A stretch of 6,612 nt of DNA from Spirosomataceae bacterium (GTDB lineage Bacteria; Bacteroidota; Bacteroidia; Cytophagales; Spirosomataceae): contig JANQUM010000179.1 in NCBI GenBank assembly GCA_030731175.1, forward strand, positions 1-6,612. Reading direction: 5' to 3'. Below the pieces are notes generated by a model. The model was not told the DNA's origin and did not search any database. It saw only the letters and a list, made by a program, of their open reading frames with translations. A program made the position numbers and the translations under genes. This document shows, one piece after another, positions 1 through 5,619 of this stretch (position 1 is its first letter; every line of letters starts with the position of its first letter).

Positions 1-553
1 ACGCAGTACCATCGGGTGCATTTATTACTTTGAAATTTTTGCTACCAGAAACATTGCGAATATTTTCAGATGCAATATTTAATGAATTTATGAAAGTGTT
101 ATTTTGAGGATTATCCCCTGCATGAATTGGAATAAGACTTACGCACAGGTAACCAGGCGTTTGCAATAAAGTTCGTATAACTAAAAAGTAACCTTCGTTA
201 GCGGTTAGTATGCCGTAGTTAGAAACATCTTGAATTTGTTCAAATTGAGGCACAAACGTATTATCTGACCAATACCTTATGGCTTCGCCTTCGTAGATAA
301 AATAAGGAAATGATGAAACAGGTAAATCCTGTCGGCTAAGTTCGCCATTTGTAAAAGGAAGAGATAAACTTAACGGAACTAACTCAGAACTAACCGTTTT
401 GATACTTTCAGCAACCTTATCTTGTACAGCAAGGTGGTAGCTATCTTTTTCTGTAGCGGGCACAGCCCGTTCAAACAGAAAATAGTAGCCCGCTGTTATT
501 AAAAAAAGTAACAGAGAGAACCAAAAGAAAATAAGTTTTATGGTCTTTACCAC
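1..553 (-). CDS. N-terminal part of a membrane sensor, probably a histidine kinase (3' end outside window)
   Basis: The frame is open from the left edge up to an in-frame TAG upstream of position 553, giving 184 visible residues. No ATG lies in the upstream part of the frame, so the GTG at 551-553 is the best start; the next codon is GTA. Residues about 5-27 form one hydrophobic membrane segment (IKLIFFWFSLLLFLITAGYY). After it comes a long hydrophilic region that would be periplasmic, with a YFIYEGEAIRYWSDNTFVP patch. From memory, this layout and the Tyr-Phe-Ile ... Tyr-Trp-Ser-Asp pattern resemble the sensing domain of Bacteroidota sensor histidine kinases. No HAMP, HisKA or ATPase domain is inside the window, so kinase identity is inference; another membrane receptor is possible. 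It lies 62 bases downstream of the IscA-like gene on the same strand with no terminator between, so co-transcription is plausible. Confidence 0.6.
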   Translation of the reverse strand, partial: MVKTIKLIFFWFSLLLFLITAGYYFLFERAVPATEKDSYHLAVQDKVAESIKTVSSELVPLSLSLPFTNGELSRQDLPVSSFPYFIYEGEAIRYWSDNTFVPQFEQIQDVSNYGILTANEGYFLVIRTLLQTPGYLCVSLIPIHAGDNPQNNTFINSLNIASENIRNVSGSKNFKVINAPDGTA

Positions 554-615
554 CGTAAATAAGACGTTTTCAGCAATTGAATTATAACACTACCTTACGA
601 AAATTCATGCCAAAC

Positions 616-894
616 CTACGTTTTGCATATAGTAAACCCCGGGCCTTGTTCGGTAAGTTGGTAATCGACCTCTACTCCAATCAAATACATAAGGTGTTTT
701 TTATCAATAAGTACATCCACACCTTCTACGGTAAATAACTCGTCATCAGGCGTTGATTTGTCAAACCCAAGCAAGTATGCAGCAGAGCAAGCCCCCCCTT
801 TCAAGCCAACCCGCAAAGCATAGCCTGCCGGAATTTGCGGAGACTGCAACGTCGCATTAATTTCTTTTTTTGCGTTTTCGGTAATCTTTACCAT
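616..894 (-). CDS. IscA/HesB-like iron-sulfur carrier-type protein lacking the C-terminal Cys-Gly-Cys
   Basis: This 92-residue protein has the A-type carrier (HesB/IscA) fold signature: an N-terminal helix (ITENAKKEI), the strand-loop LRVGLKGGACSAAYLLGFD with Cys36 at the position of the first IscA cysteine, then VDVLIDKKHLMYLIGVEVDY and a terminal GPGF. Canonical members such as E. coli IscA (about 107 residues) continue after GF with an NPN segment and a Cys-Gly-Cys that, with the first cysteine, binds iron or a cluster. Here the protein stops at GFTICKT. Only Cys90 is present near the end, about where the segment before NPN would be. No CGC-encoding sequence follows in another frame, so a simple frameshift is unlikely. 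The Cys36 loop also appears one residue shorter than CSGMAY of IscA. It may be a divergent Bacteroidota subfamily; cluster binding cannot be assumed. No isc or suf genes are adjacent. Confidence 0.85.
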   Translation of the reverse strand: MVKITENAKKEINATLQSPQIPAGYALRVGLKGGACSAAYLLGFDKSTPDDELFTVEGVDVLIDKKHLMYLIGVEVDYQLTEQGPGFTICKT

Positions 895-970
895 AAATTT
901 GGGTTTTTAAAGCCTTATGTTCGCCAAAATAAAGTGAAAACTTCGTTATCGTTCTGAAAACAATACAAAA

Positions 971-1495
971 ATGGAATTAATTGCTGACTTATTAAAAATA
1001 CTGATTCCCGCTTCGGTGGTCCTTTACGGAATGTACCTCACCGTTCAGGCGTTTATTTCAAAACAACTTCAGGAAAAAGAGCTAGCTATTAAGCACAATC
1101 TTAGCGAGCACACATTACCAATTCAACTTCAGGCTTTCGAGCGGCTTATTCTTTTCCTTGAGCGGATTACTCCGAGTCAATTACTGATTAGAGTGCAGCC
1201 TCGAAGCGTGCAAGTAGCTGATTTTCTACAACTTATGCTCGCAGAAATCAGAGAAGAATACAATCACAACCTCGCCCAGCAACTTTACGTTTCTCATGAA
1301 AATTGGGTCAAACTTACTCAAGCAAAAGATGATTTAGTTGCGATGATTCAGCAAGCTTCAACGGAGGTTACGCACGACGCAGCTGCAATTGATCTATCAA
1401 CTAAGGTAATGGAAAAATCTTTAGCTGATGATGACTCAGCAATTAAGCAAGCTATTATTTCACTGAAAGAAGAAGCTCAAAAATTATTCAATTAG
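971..1495 (+). CDS. Conserved Bacteroidota membrane-anchored protein of unknown function
   Basis: The product is 174 residues. Residues about 9-29 are hydrophobic (KILIPASVVLYGMYLTVQAF) and likely a single N-terminal membrane anchor; the rest is hydrophilic, mostly alpha-helical and probably cytoplasmic. The most distinctive segments are LPIQLQAFERLILFLERI (49-66) and EIREEYNHNLAQQLYVS (92-108), which I recall as the conserved core of a protein family widespread in Bacteroidota, possibly the one catalogued as DUF7935; I could not check this. No catalytic motif is visible and there is no cysteine. The ATG at 971 follows an A-rich stretch (acaatacaaaa) and no Shine-Dalgarno, as is usual in this phylum. 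It is transcribed divergently from the IscA-like gene, with 76 bases between the starts, and is followed after 98 bases by the YtxH-like gene on the same strand. Function unknown. Confidence 0.85.
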   Translation: MELIADLLKILIPASVVLYGMYLTVQAFISKQLQEKELAIKHNLSEHTLPIQLQAFERLILFLERITPSQLLIRVQPRSVQVADFLQLMLAEIREEYNHNLAQQLYVSHENWVKLTQAKDDLVAMIQQASTEVTHDAAAIDLSTKVMEKSLADDDSAIKQAIISLKEEAQKLFN

Positions 1496-1534
1496 CAGTA
1501 AATACCATTTATAATTTAAAAATCCCGCTCTTCA

Positions 1535-1542
1535 TAACTTTA
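1535..1542 (+). promoter_or_regulatory. Possible -7 box for the YtxH-like gene
   Basis: TAACTTTA matches the Bacteroidota -7 consensus TAnnTTTG at all but the last base. TTTA at 1515-1518 is a weak candidate for the upstream element, 16 bases before it. Transcription would begin near 1549, downstream of the ATG at 1546, which supports 1594 as the start of the gene. The match is imperfect and found by eye. Confidence 0.3.
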
Positions 1543-1593
1543 CTTATGGAGCCCATTTTTAGGATTAGCTTTAACAAACAAAACAACAATGCT

Positions 1594-1920
1594 ATGTCAG
1601 TTACAAACAAACACCTTGCTACATTTATTTTAGGAGCTGCCGCCGGAGTTGCGTTACACAAATACGCCAAAACTGAAGAAGGTCAAGAGCTCGTTGACAA
1701 AATTAAAACTAAAGGGAACGAACTGCGGGACGATGCAGAATCTACGATTTCTAAAGCTCCTGAATATTTCGAAAGCTTAAAAACAGAAGCTTCTGGCTCA
1801 ATGAGCGAATTGTTCGCAAAAATCAAAGAGCAGTTTCCCGAAGTTGAAAACATCATTTCGGACCTTTTTAATAAAAAAGCTGAACCGATAAATATTGATG
1901 ACAACACAAAAACTTCTTAA
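1594..1920 (+). CDS. YtxH-like small membrane-anchored protein
   Basis: From the ATG at 1594 this is a 108-residue protein. Residues about 8-24 (LATFILGAAAGVALHKY) form a short glycine/alanine-rich membrane segment typical of the YtxH family, followed by TEEGQELVDKIKTKGNELRDDAE and further amphipathic helices, probably a cytoplasmic coiled coil or apolipoprotein-like tail. YtxH-type proteins are often linked to stress responses in Firmicutes, but their molecular role is unclear. An in-frame ATG at 1546 would add 16 residues (MEPIFRISFNKQNNNA). I prefer 1594 because family members begin just before the membrane segment, because the sequence ahead of it is A-rich (acaaacaaaacaacaatgct), and because a candidate promoter would place the transcript start after 1546. 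A strong hairpin terminator lies 28 bases after the stop codon. Confidence 0.8.
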   Translation: MSVTNKHLATFILGAAAGVALHKYAKTEEGQELVDKIKTKGNELRDDAESTISKAPEYFESLKTEASGSMSELFAKIKEQFPEVENIISDLFNKKAEPINIDDNTKTS

Positions 1921-1947
1921 TTTAAGCTTCATACGCATTATTAACGC

Positions 1948-1982
1948 ACACAGCCCGCGATTTATAGTGGGCTGTGTTTTTG
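1948..1982 (+). terminator. Intrinsic terminator after the YtxH-like gene
   Basis: ACACAGCCC (1948-1956) pairs perfectly with GGGCTGTGT (1969-1977). A G-T wobble and a C-G pair can extend the stem inward (1957/1968 and 1958/1967). A run of five Ts follows at 1977-1981. The minus-strand gene ending at 2015 converges on the same hairpin, but the minus-strand side lacks a clear T-run, so the main direction is plus. Confidence 0.85.
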
Positions 1983-2014
1983 TTATTCAACACAGATACT
2001 TTAAGAAATTGAAG

Positions 2015-2761
2015 TTACATAATTTCGGTAAATAGATCTTCGCTGACACCAACATCAGTTAAAGCCTTGCCCACTTTAGGCTCGCCCATGTCTAATGTCA
2101 GCGGCCCTAACTTATGAATATTTGGCAATTTCACTCCGGTTGCTTTGGTTTCCCACGCTTCCCAAGTTGCTTCTACGCCACCAATAGGAATAATAGAGAC
2201 CCACATGCGGTAGTGCGTTGGTAATCCGTTTTCATCCAAAAACCATTGGTAAGAATCTCCCGGTGTCACGCCGCCCGTTGAATAAGAGATAAGTAATGTT
2301 TTTTCGCCAGTTTCGGTGGTTACCAATTGACGAGTCACACCGGCTTCTTTTACTTTAAAAGGGGCAATGAGCCAAAAGGAGTCATTACAGAAGTAAGCGT
2401 AAGCCGTTCCGAGAAGTTCGCCTCGCTTATCTCCGATATGTTCTGACTCTTTTTCATAGGCTTTACTTTTTTCCCACTCGTTGAGGTTCAGTAAAACTCG
2501 CTTGTCGTCCCATTTAACTTCCACTAAATTATTCTGTTTATCCCATAGGTAAGCATGAACGCCTTTGAATGTCCATGTCACCACATTAGTAGAATCCCAA
2601 GCTGTTATATTCACGGCATTGAGCATTTTTTCAGTGAGAGCATCTGCCACTTCGCCACTTTCGCCCTGCGGTAGTGGCTTGTTCATTGTAAAATAAAAAG
2701 CGGCAAATCCCGTAACTATTATTAGGGCAATAACTAATAATATTCGTAAGAACGTTTTCAT
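2015..2761 (-). CDS. Unknown envelope protein with N-terminal membrane anchor or signal
   Basis: The product is 248 residues. It begins MKTFLRILLVIALIIVTGF, a basic N-terminus followed by a hydrophobic segment to about residue 25: a signal-anchor, or a signal peptide whose cleavage site is not obvious. There is no lipobox cysteine; the only cysteine is Cys125. The remainder alternates short aromatic-rich strands (VVTWTFKGVHAYLWD 60-74, NNLVEVKWDDKRVLLNLNEW 77-96, YQWFLDENGLPTHYRMWV 171-188), which suggests a beta-rich, perhaps LolA-like or lipocalin-like, extracytoplasmic domain. That fold guess is inference from composition only, and I do not recognise a named family. It lies downstream of the RRM gene on the same strand, with a strong terminator ending 24 bases before its ATG, so its expression may depend on readthrough. 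It converges with the YtxH-like gene. Confidence 0.8.
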   Translation of the reverse strand: MKTFLRILLVIALIIVTGFAAFYFTMNKPLPQGESGEVADALTEKMLNAVNITAWDSTNVVTWTFKGVHAYLWDKQNNLVEVKWDDKRVLLNLNEWEKSKAYEKESEHIGDKRGELLGTAYAYFCNDSFWLIAPFKVKEAGVTRQLVTTETGEKTLLISYSTGGVTPGDSYQWFLDENGLPTHYRMWVSIIPIGGVEATWEAWETKATGVKLPNIHKLGPLTLDMGEPKVGKALTDVGVSEDLFTEIM

Positions 2762-2785
2762 ATAATTTTGGTAAAGGTTTAAAAT

Positions 2786-2817
2786 AAAAAAAGCGACACA
2801 CCTTTGGTGTATCGCTT
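2786..2817 (-). terminator. Intrinsic terminator of the RRM gene
   Basis: Read on the minus strand, AAGCGATACACC pairs with GGTGTGTCGCTT around an AAA loop. The stem is 12 bp with one T-G wobble, which would be a C-A mismatch in plus-strand RNA, so the hairpin is directional. Seven Ts (2786-2792 on the minus strand) overlap the end of the stem. It starts 23 bases after the RRM stop codon. Confidence 0.9.
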
Positions 2818-2840
2818 GGATGACCTAATCGAAAATATGA

Positions 2841-3131
2841 TTAGTAACGACGTTGGAATCCACCACCGCCACCACCACCAGAACGTTCTCTACGAGGCTC
2901 GGCTTCTTTGACTACAATAGTGCGACCGTCTAATTCGGTACCGTTTAAAGAATCGATAGCGTTTTTAGCTTCGTCATCATTTTCCATTTCTACAAAACCA
3001 AATCCTTTCGAACGGCCTGTTTCACGGTCAATAATAATTTTAGCTGAGTCAACTGTTCCGAACTCTTCAAAAGCTGAACGCAATTCGTAATCTTGCGTAT
3101 TGTAATCTAATTTTGCAACAAAAATGTTCAT
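2841..3131 (-). CDS. Single-RRM RNA-binding protein with glycine-rich tail
   Basis: This is a 96-residue protein made of one RNA recognition motif. RNP2 is IFVAKL (residues 3-8) and RNP1 is KGFGFVEM (42-49), with the RNA-stacking aromatics Phe4, Phe44 and Phe46 in place. The region between has the expected ELRSAFEEFGTV helix and IIIDRETGRSKG hairpin; the domain ends at TIVVKEAEPR. The tail (81-96) is RERS, seven glycines, then FQRRY, as in glycine-rich cyanobacterial Rbp and plant GRP proteins. Bacteroidota commonly carry such short RRM proteins, thought to bind single-stranded RNA and affect mRNA stability or translation, but the targets here are unknown. It has its own likely promoter, a leader of about 78 bases with an inverted repeat, and its own terminator, which together point to an independently regulated, probably abundant, transcript. 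Confidence 0.95.
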   Translation of the reverse strand: MNIFVAKLDYNTQDYELRSAFEEFGTVDSAKIIIDRETGRSKGFGFVEMENDDEAKNAIDSLNGTELDGRTIVVKEAEPRRERSGGGGGGGFQRRY

Positions 3132-3149
3132 AAAAAATAAAATAAGAAT

Positions 3150-3196
3150 AAAAAAAAGTGCATTAATTTGCCCAAACGAAACCGAGTAAGCACTTT
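3150..3196 (-). promoter_or_regulatory. Inverted repeat plus T-run in the leader of the RRM gene
   Basis: On the minus strand AAAGTGC (3196-3190) is matched perfectly by GCACTTT (3161-3155), with 28 bases between. The second arm runs straight into a T-tract (minus strand of 3157-3150, eight Ts), and the RRM ATG follows about 19 bases later. A hairpin followed by Ts inside a 5' leader resembles an attenuator or a thermo- or autoregulatory element. The stem is short and the loop large, so the function is speculative. Confidence 0.35.
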
Positions 3197-3215
3197 AATA
3201 CGTTGTTTAACACAG

Positions 3216-3223
3216 CAAAGATA
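3216..3223 (-). promoter_or_regulatory. -7 promoter box of the RRM gene
   Basis: The minus-strand sequence TATCTTTG is a perfect match to the Bacteroidota sigma-A -7 consensus TAnnTTTG. It predicts a transcript start near 3209 and a leader of about 78 bases. I see no clear TTG at the expected upstream position, so the -33 element is weak or absent. Confidence 0.5.
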
Positions 3224-3283
3224 TAAAAACTATTGGTATTTTATTACATCCGTCTTTTTTTATTCACTTTATTATTGCCTCTA

Positions 3284-3314
3284 TTGCAAAAAACGCTCGA
3301 TTTTGCTAATTTTT
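3284..3314 (+). promoter_or_regulatory. Possible promoter of the dipeptidase operon
   Basis: TTG at 3284-3286 is followed after 20 bases by TAATTTTT (3307-3314), which matches the -7 consensus TAnnTTTG except at the last base. A second near-match, TAGCTTCG at 3317-3324, has no well-spaced TTG upstream. Either would give a short leader before the ATG at 3356. Confidence 0.3.
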
Positions 3315-3355
3315 AGTAGCTTCGTTCTATAATTCAGAAACAGAACTACTCTACT

Positions 3356-4426
3356 ATGTTTGTATTTGACGCCCACCTTGATTTATCCATGAATGCCCTC
3401 GAATGGAACCGCGATTTAACGCAACCGCTCGAAAATATTCGGCAACGTGAAATTCATAAAACCGACAAACCCGACCGCGGACTCGGAACGGTTTCTTTTG
3501 AAGAAATGCGAAGGGGAAATATCGGAATTTGTGTGGCTACGCAAATTGCCCGCTACGTAAAACCAGAAAACCCCCTTTCGGGCTGGAACTCTCAGGCTCA
3601 AGCGTGGGCTCAAACGCAAGGCCAATTGGCTTGGTATAAAGTAATGGAAGATGCAGGAGAACTAATTCAAATCAGAACTGCAGCCGAATTAACGGTACAA
3701 CTAAACAAGTGGCAGAATAAAACTGCCAACGAAAAGTTGCCAATCGGTTATGTTTTGAGCCTCGAAGGAGCAGATTCTATCGTTGATTTATCTTACCTCG
3801 ATAAAGCTCACGCAAACGGACTTCGGGCGTTAGGCCCTGCACACTACGGGCCAGGCGAATACGCTTTCGGAACGGATTCAACAGGAAAATTCCCGCAAAA
3901 AGGACTTGATTTGCTCGATGAAATGGACGAATTGAATATGATTCTTGACGTTACGCATCTTAGTGATGATTGCATGGAGCAAGCTTTTAGCCGTTACAAA
4001 GGCCCGATTTGGGCGAGCCATCACCTCACAAGAGCTATCACGCCACATAATCGTCAAATTCCTGATCACTTTATTTCAGAAATTATTGACCGAAACGGCT
4101 TTATCGGAATGGCTTTTGATGCGTGGATGATTGTGCCAAACTGGAAACGGGGCAAAAGCACGCCACAAAATATGAACCTGACGATTGATAGCGTGATTGA
4201 CCATTTAGATCACGTTTGTCAACTCGCCGGAAACGCCAACCACGTTGGCATTGGCTCTGACCTTGACGGCGGCTTTGGGCGAGAGCAATGCCCTTCTGAT
4301 GTAGAAACGATCGCGGATTTACAGAAAATTCCGGCTCTTCTGCAAAAGCGAGGTTACACCGAAACCGACATTGAAAATATAATGTGGCGAAATGGCATTT
4401 CATTTTTAGAACGGGCATTGCCCTAA
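3356..4426 (+). CDS. Membrane dipeptidase-family (peptidase M19) zinc hydrolase
   Basis: The product is 356 residues and covers a full M19 (renal dipeptidase-like) domain, a TIM-barrel amidohydrolase relative with two metal ions that cleaves dipeptides, sometimes with D-residues or cyclic forms. The metal ligands are all visible: the HxD pair in FDAHLDLS (His7, Asp9), the bridging Glu137 in LSLEGAD, His201 in DVTHLSDD, His222 in ASHHLTR, and the acidic IGSDLDGGFG motif (Asp302/Asp304). Arg233 in HNRQIPD may hold the substrate carboxylate. There is no signal peptide: the first catalytic strand starts at residue 2, so the enzyme is probably cytoplasmic despite the family name. It is the first gene of a three-gene plus-strand unit; the lipoprotein gene begins 11 bases after its stop codon. 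The exact substrate cannot be read from sequence. Confidence 0.93.
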   Translation: MFVFDAHLDLSMNALEWNRDLTQPLENIRQREIHKTDKPDRGLGTVSFEEMRRGNIGICVATQIARYVKPENPLSGWNSQAQAWAQTQGQLAWYKVMEDAGELIQIRTAAELTVQLNKWQNKTANEKLPIGYVLSLEGADSIVDLSYLDKAHANGLRALGPAHYGPGEYAFGTDSTGKFPQKGLDLLDEMDELNMILDVTHLSDDCMEQAFSRYKGPIWASHHLTRAITPHNRQIPDHFISEIIDRNGFIGMAFDAWMIVPNWKRGKSTPQNMNLTIDSVIDHLDHVCQLAGNANHVGIGSDLDGGFGREQCPSDVETIADLQKIPALLQKRGYTETDIENIMWRNGISFLERALP

Positions 4427-4437
4427 ACACTTGAACT

Positions 4438-4914
4438 ATGACAAAAACACTTACTTACTTTTTCGTCTGTGTAGCCTTTCTGCTGTTGAATAGCTGCAAT
4501 ATAGACGAAATCCAGGCGAAAAATTCGGTTGAAGGAAGGTGGGAAATTACAGACACTGTGTATACAACGGGTAAATTCAGCGGAAATACTTTTGAGTCAG
4601 TTGGAAGCTCAACTATACAGAACGGGCAGTTAGGTTATTTCGACTTTGGGTCAGAAAAAGTAGCGTATAGCTACTTCGTCGGCGAAGAAAATTTTAGCGG
4701 AATAGAACCGTGGGAGCTATCTACCAAAAAGGTCAATGCCGGATTTACCCGAGTAAATGCACACACGCTGACAATTGGTGATAAGTTTATTTTTGATGTA
4801 ACATTTGAAGACGATACAAAGAATGCAGAGCGAAAAGCAACCAGCATGACGTTCATCAAAAATCCAACCGAAGAAAAACCGATTTTTATTCAAACAGCCT
4901 TACTCAAAAAATAG
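4438..4914 (+). CDS. Small lipocalin-like lipoprotein
   Basis: The product is 158 residues. The N-terminus has a basic residue, a hydrophobic stretch (TYFFVCVAFLLL) and a lipobox LNSC with Cys20 as the lipidated residue, so the mature protein is a lipoprotein of about 139 residues. The residues after Cys20 are NIDEIQ; acidic residues at +3 and +4 recall the surface-export signal described for Bacteroidota lipoproteins, so surface exposure is possible. The mature part opens with VEGRWEITD, a GxW motif typical of lipocalin-like domains, and continues as alternating polar and hydrophobic segments consistent with a small beta-barrel (GQLGYFDFG, KVAYSYFVG, HTLTIGDKFIFDVTFEDD, TSMTFIK). The ligand is unknown. 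It sits between the dipeptidase (11-base gap) and the methyltransferase (13-base gap) and is almost certainly co-transcribed with both. Confidence 0.85.
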   Translation: MTKTLTYFFVCVAFLLLNSCNIDEIQAKNSVEGRWEITDTVYTTGKFSGNTFESVGSSTIQNGQLGYFDFGSEKVAYSYFVGEENFSGIEPWELSTKKVNAGFTRVNAHTLTIGDKFIFDVTFEDDTKNAERKATSMTFIKNPTEEKPIFIQTALLKK

Positions 4915-4927
4915 CTTTTATTCACAA

Positions 4928-5551
4928 ATGAGTATACAAAAAGCATACAATATTTGGGCAGATCAATACGATACAAATCAGAATAAAACCCGTGATTTAG
5001 ACCAAATAATTACACGGCAGGTTCTTGAAAAGTACAATTTTTCAGATGTAATTGAATTGGGCTGCGGAACTGGTAAAAACACTAAATTCCTGCTTAAAAA
5101 AGCCCGAGGCATAGTCGGGATTGATTTCTCGGAGGAAATGCTCAAAAAAGCAAAGGCAAAATTTAAAAATCAAAATGTCGTTTTTCAACAAAATGATTTG
5201 ACTCTCGATTGGAATTTGCCCGATGCCTCGGCGGATTTAATAACGTGCAGCCTCGTGTTGGAACATATTCAGGATTTAGGAGATGTGTTCGGGCAGGTTT
5301 ATCAAAAACTTCAATCAGGCGGTATATTTTTCATAAGCGAACTACATCCTTTCAAGCAATACGCCGGAAGCAAAGCCCGTTTTGAAACTGATAATGGAAC
5401 ACAAGTGCTTCAAACTTATACACATCACATTTCTGATTTCCTGAATGCGGCACAGGAGAATAACCTTAAATTAATTGAACTCAACGAGTGGTTTGATGAA
5501 AAGACAAACGGCGAAATTCCACGGCTGATTTCTTTTGTGTTCTCCAAATAA
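4928..5551 (+). CDS. Class I SAM-dependent methyltransferase
   Basis: The 207-residue protein carries a Methyltransf_11/25-type Rossmann domain at about residues 40-138. SAM-binding motif I is VIELGCGTGKNT (41-52); the acidic residue after strand 2 is Asp66 in VGIDFSEEML; FQQNDLTLDW (86-95) is the motif III region; LPDASADLITCSLVLEHI (97-114) is the usual segment leading into strand 4. The N-terminal AYNIWADQYD (6-15) is the helix often seen in BioC/UbiE-like small-molecule methyltransferases. The C-terminal part (GSKARFE to WFDEKTNGEIPRLISFVFSK) would form the substrate lid. The substrate is not determinable; BioC-like or another small-molecule O-, N- or C-methylation is possible. It is the last gene of the dipeptidase-lipoprotein unit and converges with the redoxin gene over a shared hairpin. 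Confidence 0.92.
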   Translation: MSIQKAYNIWADQYDTNQNKTRDLDQIITRQVLEKYNFSDVIELGCGTGKNTKFLLKKARGIVGIDFSEEMLKKAKAKFKNQNVVFQQNDLTLDWNLPDASADLITCSLVLEHIQDLGDVFGQVYQKLQSGGIFFISELHPFKQYAGSKARFETDNGTQVLQTYTHHISDFLNAAQENNLKLIELNEWFDEKTNGEIPRLISFVFSK

Positions 5552-5552
5552 C

Positions 5553-5585
5553 AAAAAAATCCCGCAAGATTGCTTGCGAGATTTT
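5553..5585 (-). terminator. Intrinsic terminator between convergent genes, stronger for the minus strand
   Basis: In minus-strand RNA, AAAATCTCGCAAG pairs with CTTGCGGGATTTT around a CAAT loop: a 13-bp stem with one U-G wobble, followed by a run of seven Ts (5559-5553). In plus-strand RNA the wobble becomes a C-A mismatch and only four Ts end the stem, so the hairpin can serve the methyltransferase operon less efficiently. Confidence 0.88.
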
Positions 5586-5619
5586 CAATGAAAACAAACG
5601 TTGTCTTTTGAGGACTTTA

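Noticed and set aside
916..923. TATGTTCG as a -7 promoter box for the 174-residue protein gene
   Set aside because: It matches TAnnTTTG at all but one position, but the only TTTG upstream is just 14 bases away, too close for a normal -33 element. No convincing box was found on the opposite strand for the IscA-like gene either.
2825..2844. Inverted repeat CTAATC/GATTAG overlapping the RRM stop codon
   Set aside because: Six AT-rich base pairs with an 8-base loop are expected by chance in this composition, and a much stronger terminator follows immediately.
4101..4430. Minus-strand open frame opposite the dipeptidase gene (about 109 codons), with other antisense frames at 3416-3625 and 3878-4069
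   Set aside because: They lie wholly inside a gene with complete M19 motifs, and their translations have no recognisable domain; they are antisense shadows.
5553..5619. Small RNA gene in the convergent gap between the methyltransferase and redoxin genes
   Set aside because: The only structure is the terminator hairpin, and no promoter-like element accompanies it.
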